Source of the DNA: Acidobacteriota bacterium
GTDB lineage: Bacteria; Acidobacteriota; HRBIN11
Direction: 5' to 3'
Length of the DNA stretch: 7,864 nt
Assembly: GCA_030550225.1 (NCBI GenBank)
Contig: JAUQPV010000108.1
Location: 1 to 7,864 of the forward strand
Under the pieces are notes generated by a model. The model did no database searches and was not told the DNA's origin. It saw only the letters and a list, made by a program, of their open reading frames with translations. Below, piece by piece: positions 5,334 through 7,864 of the stretch; positions within the stretch are counted from its first letter, which is position 1; every line of letters starts with the position of its first letter. A program made the translations under genes and the position numbers.

Positions 5334-6096
5334 CGTCGTTTCGCCGCTACGCCAGACCATACGTTTGGCCCATGCCATCGCCCGGTCGGGCTATACGTCT
5401 CGTCGGAAAGCCGAGGACCTGATCCGGGCGGGCCTCGTCCGGGTCAACGGCCGTATCGTGACCGACCTGGCGACACGGGTCCGGCCCGGGGAGGACGTCA
5501 TCGAAGTCGCTGGTCACCGCATCGACCCGAATCCTCCGTTGATTTACATCCTCCTGTATAAGCCTGCGGGTGTCGTCTCGACCCTTCGAGACCCCCGGGG
5601 CCGAAAGACGGTCGCCGACCTCATCCGGCCCCTGGGCGTGCGGCTGTTCCCGGTCGGCCGCCTGGACTACCTCAGCGAGGGCCTCCTGATCCTGACCAAC
5701 GACGGGGACCTGGCTCTGCGCCTGACCCATCCCCGCTACGGTTGCCCCAAGACGTATTGGGTCAAAGTCAAGGGCCGTCCCAATCGGGCGACCCTGGAGC
5801 AAATCCGGGCCGGCATTTGGCTGGACGGCCGTCGGCGGGTGCCCCTTCGGGTCACCCCGATTCGGTACGCACCCAAGAACACGTGGTTGGAGGTCGTCCT
5901 CCAGGAAGGCCGAAAGAATCACATCCGCCGGATGTTCCAGAAGGTCGGTCACCCGGTCCTCAAGCTGATCCGCGTCGCCATCGGGCCCATCCGTATCGGC
6001 GACCTCCGACCCGGCCAGTACCGTTTTTTGCTCCCTCGGGAGGTGGACCAACTTCGAGCCCTGACATCGTCGGCGGAAACGGTGTTATCCGAATGA
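5305..6096 (+). CDS. rluB: RluB/RsuA-family pseudouridine synthase
   Basis: This enzyme isomerises a specific uridine in rRNA to pseudouridine. From ATG 5305 the protein has 263 residues. An N-terminal S4 RNA-binding domain spans about 19-70 (RLAHAIARSGYTSRRKAEDL, then LVRVNG). The catalytic domain contains LLYKPAGVVST (83-93) and GRLDYLSEGLLILTNDGDLA (118-137), with D121 the catalytic aspartate, and ends with EGRKNHIRRMF (201-211). Starts at 5272, 5305 and 5311 are all possible and all overlap the scpB 3' end; I favour 5305 or 5311, since the 5272 extension adds only RSRRGRPLY. None has a clear ribosome binding site, consistent with coupling to scpB. The choice between RluB, RluE, RluF and RsuA by site is not certain; scpB linkage favours RluB. 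It overlaps hisC by 4 bp. Confidence 0.93.
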   Translation: MLMKTSPSNDVVSPLRQTIRLAHAIARSGYTSRRKAEDLIRAGLVRVNGRIVTDLATRVRPGEDVIEVAGHRIDPNPPLIYILLYKPAGVVSTLRDPRGRKTVADLIRPLGVRLFPVGRLDYLSEGLLILTNDGDLALRLTHPRYGCPKTYWVKVKGRPNRATLEQIRAGIWLDGRRRVPLRVTPIRYAPKNTWLEVVLQEGRKNHIRRMFQKVGHPVLKLIRVAIGPIRIGDLRPGQYRFLLPREVDQLRALTSSAETVLSE

Positions 6097-7196
6097 CTCA
6101 CGCACAGTGGCTACCGGAGCACGTCGCCCGACTTCGGCCTTACGAGCCGGGCAAGCCCATCGATGAGGTCCAGCGAGAGCTGGGCCTTCCGAGGGTCGTG
6201 AAGTTGGCCAGTAACGAAAGCCCCTACGGTCCGTCGCCTCGGGCTCTGGCGGCCGCCCGTCAGGCCCTCCAAGAGGCCCACTGGTATCCCGACGCCGGCG
6301 GCTACTACCTGCGGACTGACCTGGCCCGATACCACGGCGTTTCGCCCCAGGAGATCGCCCTGGGTGCCGGCAGTACGGAACTCGTCCAGCTCCTGGTGAC
6401 CGCTCTGCTGACGCCCGACGACCATGCCATCGTCGTCGACGTGACCTTCCCGATGTACCGCTTGGCCTTAGAGGTCGGGCGGGTCCCCTACACGGTCGTC
6501 CCCTTACGAGACGGCCAATACGACGTCGAGTCCATCCTCCGAGCCGTCCGGCCGAACACGAAGATGGTCTTTCTGGCCAATCCGAATAACCCGACCGGCA
6601 CGTACATCCCTCGGCCGGACCTGGAGTTCCTGCTGGAGTCCCTCCCAGCCCGGGTCGTCGTCGTCCACGACGAGGCCTACGTCCATTACGTGGACTGTCC
6701 CGACTATCCGGACGGCCTCACGTACTACCGCCGGGGTGCTCCTGTCGTCGTCCTGCGGACCTTCTCGAAGGTCTATGGCCTGGCCGGCCTGCGGGTCGGC
6801 TACGCCATCGGCCATCCCGATATCGTCCGGGGCATCGACACCGTGCGGTCGCCCTTCAACGTATCCCACGTGGCCCAAGCGGCGGCCCGGGCGGCCTTGG
6901 CCGACGGGGCCTACGTGCGGACCGTCGTCGAGGCGACCCGCCGACAGCGGGCGTGGCTAACTCAACAATTGACCGAGTTGGGCTGGCCGCCGTATCCGTC
7001 CCAGGCCAACTTCGTATGTTTTCAGGTCGAGGGGGACGCCCGGGCGTGGTCGAACCGTCTCTTACGGGAGGGCGTCATCGTACGCCCCTTGGGCTTTTTT
7101 GGCCTCCCGACGGGCCTGCGGGTCACGGTCGGCCGGCCCGAGGATAATATTTTATTCATAGAAAAATTAAGAAAGTTATGGCAGGCATCGGCATGA
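6093..7196 (+). CDS. hisC: Histidinol-phosphate aminotransferase
   Basis: HisC is a PLP enzyme that converts imidazole-acetol phosphate and glutamate to histidinol phosphate and 2-oxoglutarate in histidine synthesis. The 367-residue fold-type I protein shows LASNESPYGPSP (38-49), YPDAGGYYLR (65-74), GAGSTELVQLL (91-101), NPNNPTGT (163-170), the DEAY segment (D193, Y196), the Schiff-base lysine K226 in TFSKVYGLAGLRVGYAIG (223-240), and R343 in GLRVTVG. The ATG at 6093 overlaps the rluB stop as ATGA. No other his gene is present, so it is a dispersed copy or one of several; related enzymes act on aromatic amino acids, and some HisC proteins do both. The last codons (7141-7180) are very AT-rich, unlike the rest. 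Confidence 0.92.
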   Translation: MTHAQWLPEHVARLRPYEPGKPIDEVQRELGLPRVVKLASNESPYGPSPRALAAARQALQEAHWYPDAGGYYLRTDLARYHGVSPQEIALGAGSTELVQLLVTALLTPDDHAIVVDVTFPMYRLALEVGRVPYTVVPLRDGQYDVESILRAVRPNTKMVFLANPNNPTGTYIPRPDLEFLLESLPARVVVVHDEAYVHYVDCPDYPDGLTYYRRGAPVVVLRTFSKVYGLAGLRVGYAIGHPDIVRGIDTVRSPFNVSHVAQAAARAALADGAYVRTVVEATRRQRAWLTQQLTELGWPPYPSQANFVCFQVEGDARAWSNRLLREGVIVRPLGFFGLPTGLRVTVGRPEDNILFIEKLRKLWQASA

Positions 7197-7215
7197 GGTC
7201 CTGGGTGGGGGAAGA

Positions 7216-7405
7216 CTGCGAATTGCGGATTGCGGATGATGCGGTGCGGAAAGGATGATCGGTGGGATGCAGGGAGCAAACCCGGCGTCCGAGATGCGGG
7301 TCAGCCCCATGCCTATCCCTCGGGTCGAGGGCCGACCCCTGGGACCCGGGACGTCCTTCAGACCCAATTTCCAATCCGCAATTCGCAATCCGAAATTCGC
7401 CATCC
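7216..7405. repeat. Separated heptamer inverted repeat after hisC (repeat D)
   Basis: The left arm has units CTGCGAA, TTGCGGA, TTGCGGA (7216-7236). The right arm has CCAATTT, CCAATCC, GCAATTC, GCAATCC, GAAATTC, GCCATCC (7364-7405). TGCGAATTGCGGATTG at 7217-7232 is the exact reverse complement of 7372-7387, a 16-bp match with 139 bases between. The words match repeat B after ybjN. The space between the arms holds a small hairpin (GGGTCG/CGACCC near 7322-7338) but no gene I can support. CAACCCTGAACCCTGG (about 7417-7432) adds a further 7-bp-spaced pair. Confidence 0.85.
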
Positions 7406-7444
7406 CTCCGACACCCAACCCTGAACCCTGGCAGAGCCCGACCT

Positions 7445-7864
7445 ATGGATGAGAAGGCCTTGCAGACCCTTAATGAAGCCCTGACCGAGGTCATGAATCG
7501 GTTCCGGAACTTCTTTATCGGCCCAGGCGTCAACATGCGCGAGGAAGCCGTCCCTTTTCGCCAGCGGGAGGAGTTCGTCGCGCCCCTCGTGACGGTCCTG
7601 GGCCATACGTATGGCGTTCGCCTCCTGACGGCCGAGAACCCCGACTCGCCGCCGATCCTGGAGGTCAGCGTCAACGTTTACAGTGACGAATTCCAACCGG
7701 AACGTTTCAAACAGCGCCTCATGGAGGAGTACCGTCCCGAGCGGGTCGCCCAGACGATCCAGAACTTTATGACCGTTCGGGATGAGGCTTACATAAAGAA
7801 GTCCAAGGACCCCCTATTCTTTGCCTCCTTCTTTGAGCTGGACTTCGATCGGGACCTGCGGATC
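7445..7864 (+). CDS. 5' part of an unrecognised gene, cut by the window edge
   Basis: The frame stays open for 140 codons from the ATG at 7445 to the last base, so only the N-terminal part is seen. I do not recognise the family. The protein begins MDEKALQTLNEALTEVMNRF, an amphipathic helix, followed by FFIGPGVNMREEAVPF, a probable hydrophobic strand region ending VTVLGHTYGVRLLT, then ILEVSVNVYSDEF and a charged helical stretch. Phenylalanine-rich FFASFFELDF lies near the end. No signal peptide or membrane helix is visible, so it is probably cytoplasmic. Codon use matches neighbouring genes, which supports it being real, although the ribosome binding site is not evident. Downstream in-frame ATGs at 7493 and 7535 are less likely starts. 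Confidence 0.7.
   Translation, partial: MDEKALQTLNEALTEVMNRFRNFFIGPGVNMREEAVPFRQREEFVAPLVTVLGHTYGVRLLTAENPDSPPILEVSVNVYSDEFQPERFKQRLMEEYRPERVAQTIQNFMTVRDEAYIKKSKDPLFFASFFELDFDRDLRI

Noticed and set aside
5347..6051. Minus-strand open frame of 234 codons opposite the pseudouridine synthase
   Set aside because: The plus strand encodes a complete S4 plus catalytic domain here; the antisense product has no recognisable features.
7216..7405. Miniature transposable element bounded by terminal inverted repeats
   Set aside because: The arms are tandem heptamers also found singly elsewhere, and I saw no flanking target duplication, so a repeat region is the safer call.

Overview
The window is GC-rich chromosomal DNA from a bacterium, probably Gram-negative: there is a lipobox-bearing c-type cytochrome lipoprotein and a PspA envelope-stress gene. 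The proteins are rich in Arg, Val and Pro and poor in Lys. I cannot name the organism. The intergenic repeats resemble those of GC-rich, often thermophilic or environmental lineages (an Acidobacteriota-like bacterium is possible), but that is a guess.

Layout. (1) 63-1681, minus strand: plsY then gpsA, overlapping by 4 bp. They make sn-glycerol 3-phosphate and acylate it, the entry to phospholipid synthesis. (2) 1757-3340, plus strand, divergent from plsY across 75 bp: a four-helix membrane protein, a full-length PspA/IM30 protein and a YbjN-like protein, read as a membrane-stress module. The first two genes have the same perfect Shine-Dalgarno, AGGAGGTGA. A heptamer-periodic inverted repeat ends on the base before the pspA ribosome binding site. 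(3) 3341-3537: heptamer repeats, then five 24-bp hairpin units. (4) 3538-3957, minus strand: a small cytochrome lipoprotein with a CX4CH motif. (5) 3958-4465: about 500 bp with no convincing gene, holding a pair of TTCA-N6-TGAA dyads, a possible promoter and a perfect 17-bp heptamer-built inverted repeat. (6) 4466-7196, plus strand: rpsT (S20), scpB, an RluB/RsuA pseudouridine synthase and hisC, tightly packed. (7) 7197-7444: another heptamer repeat region. (8) 7445 to the end: the 5' part of an unrecognised gene cut by the window edge.

The genes are mostly housekeeping. The less ordinary content is intergenic. Four of the five gaps longer than about 70 bp carry 7-bp-periodic words, three of them in inverted pairs, using different heptamer vocabularies (GCGAATG, GGATTGC/GAATTGC, GGGTGTT). 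A fifth element is a 24-bp hairpin array with compensatory base changes. I found no CRISPR array, insertion sequence, tRNA, rRNA or defence system.
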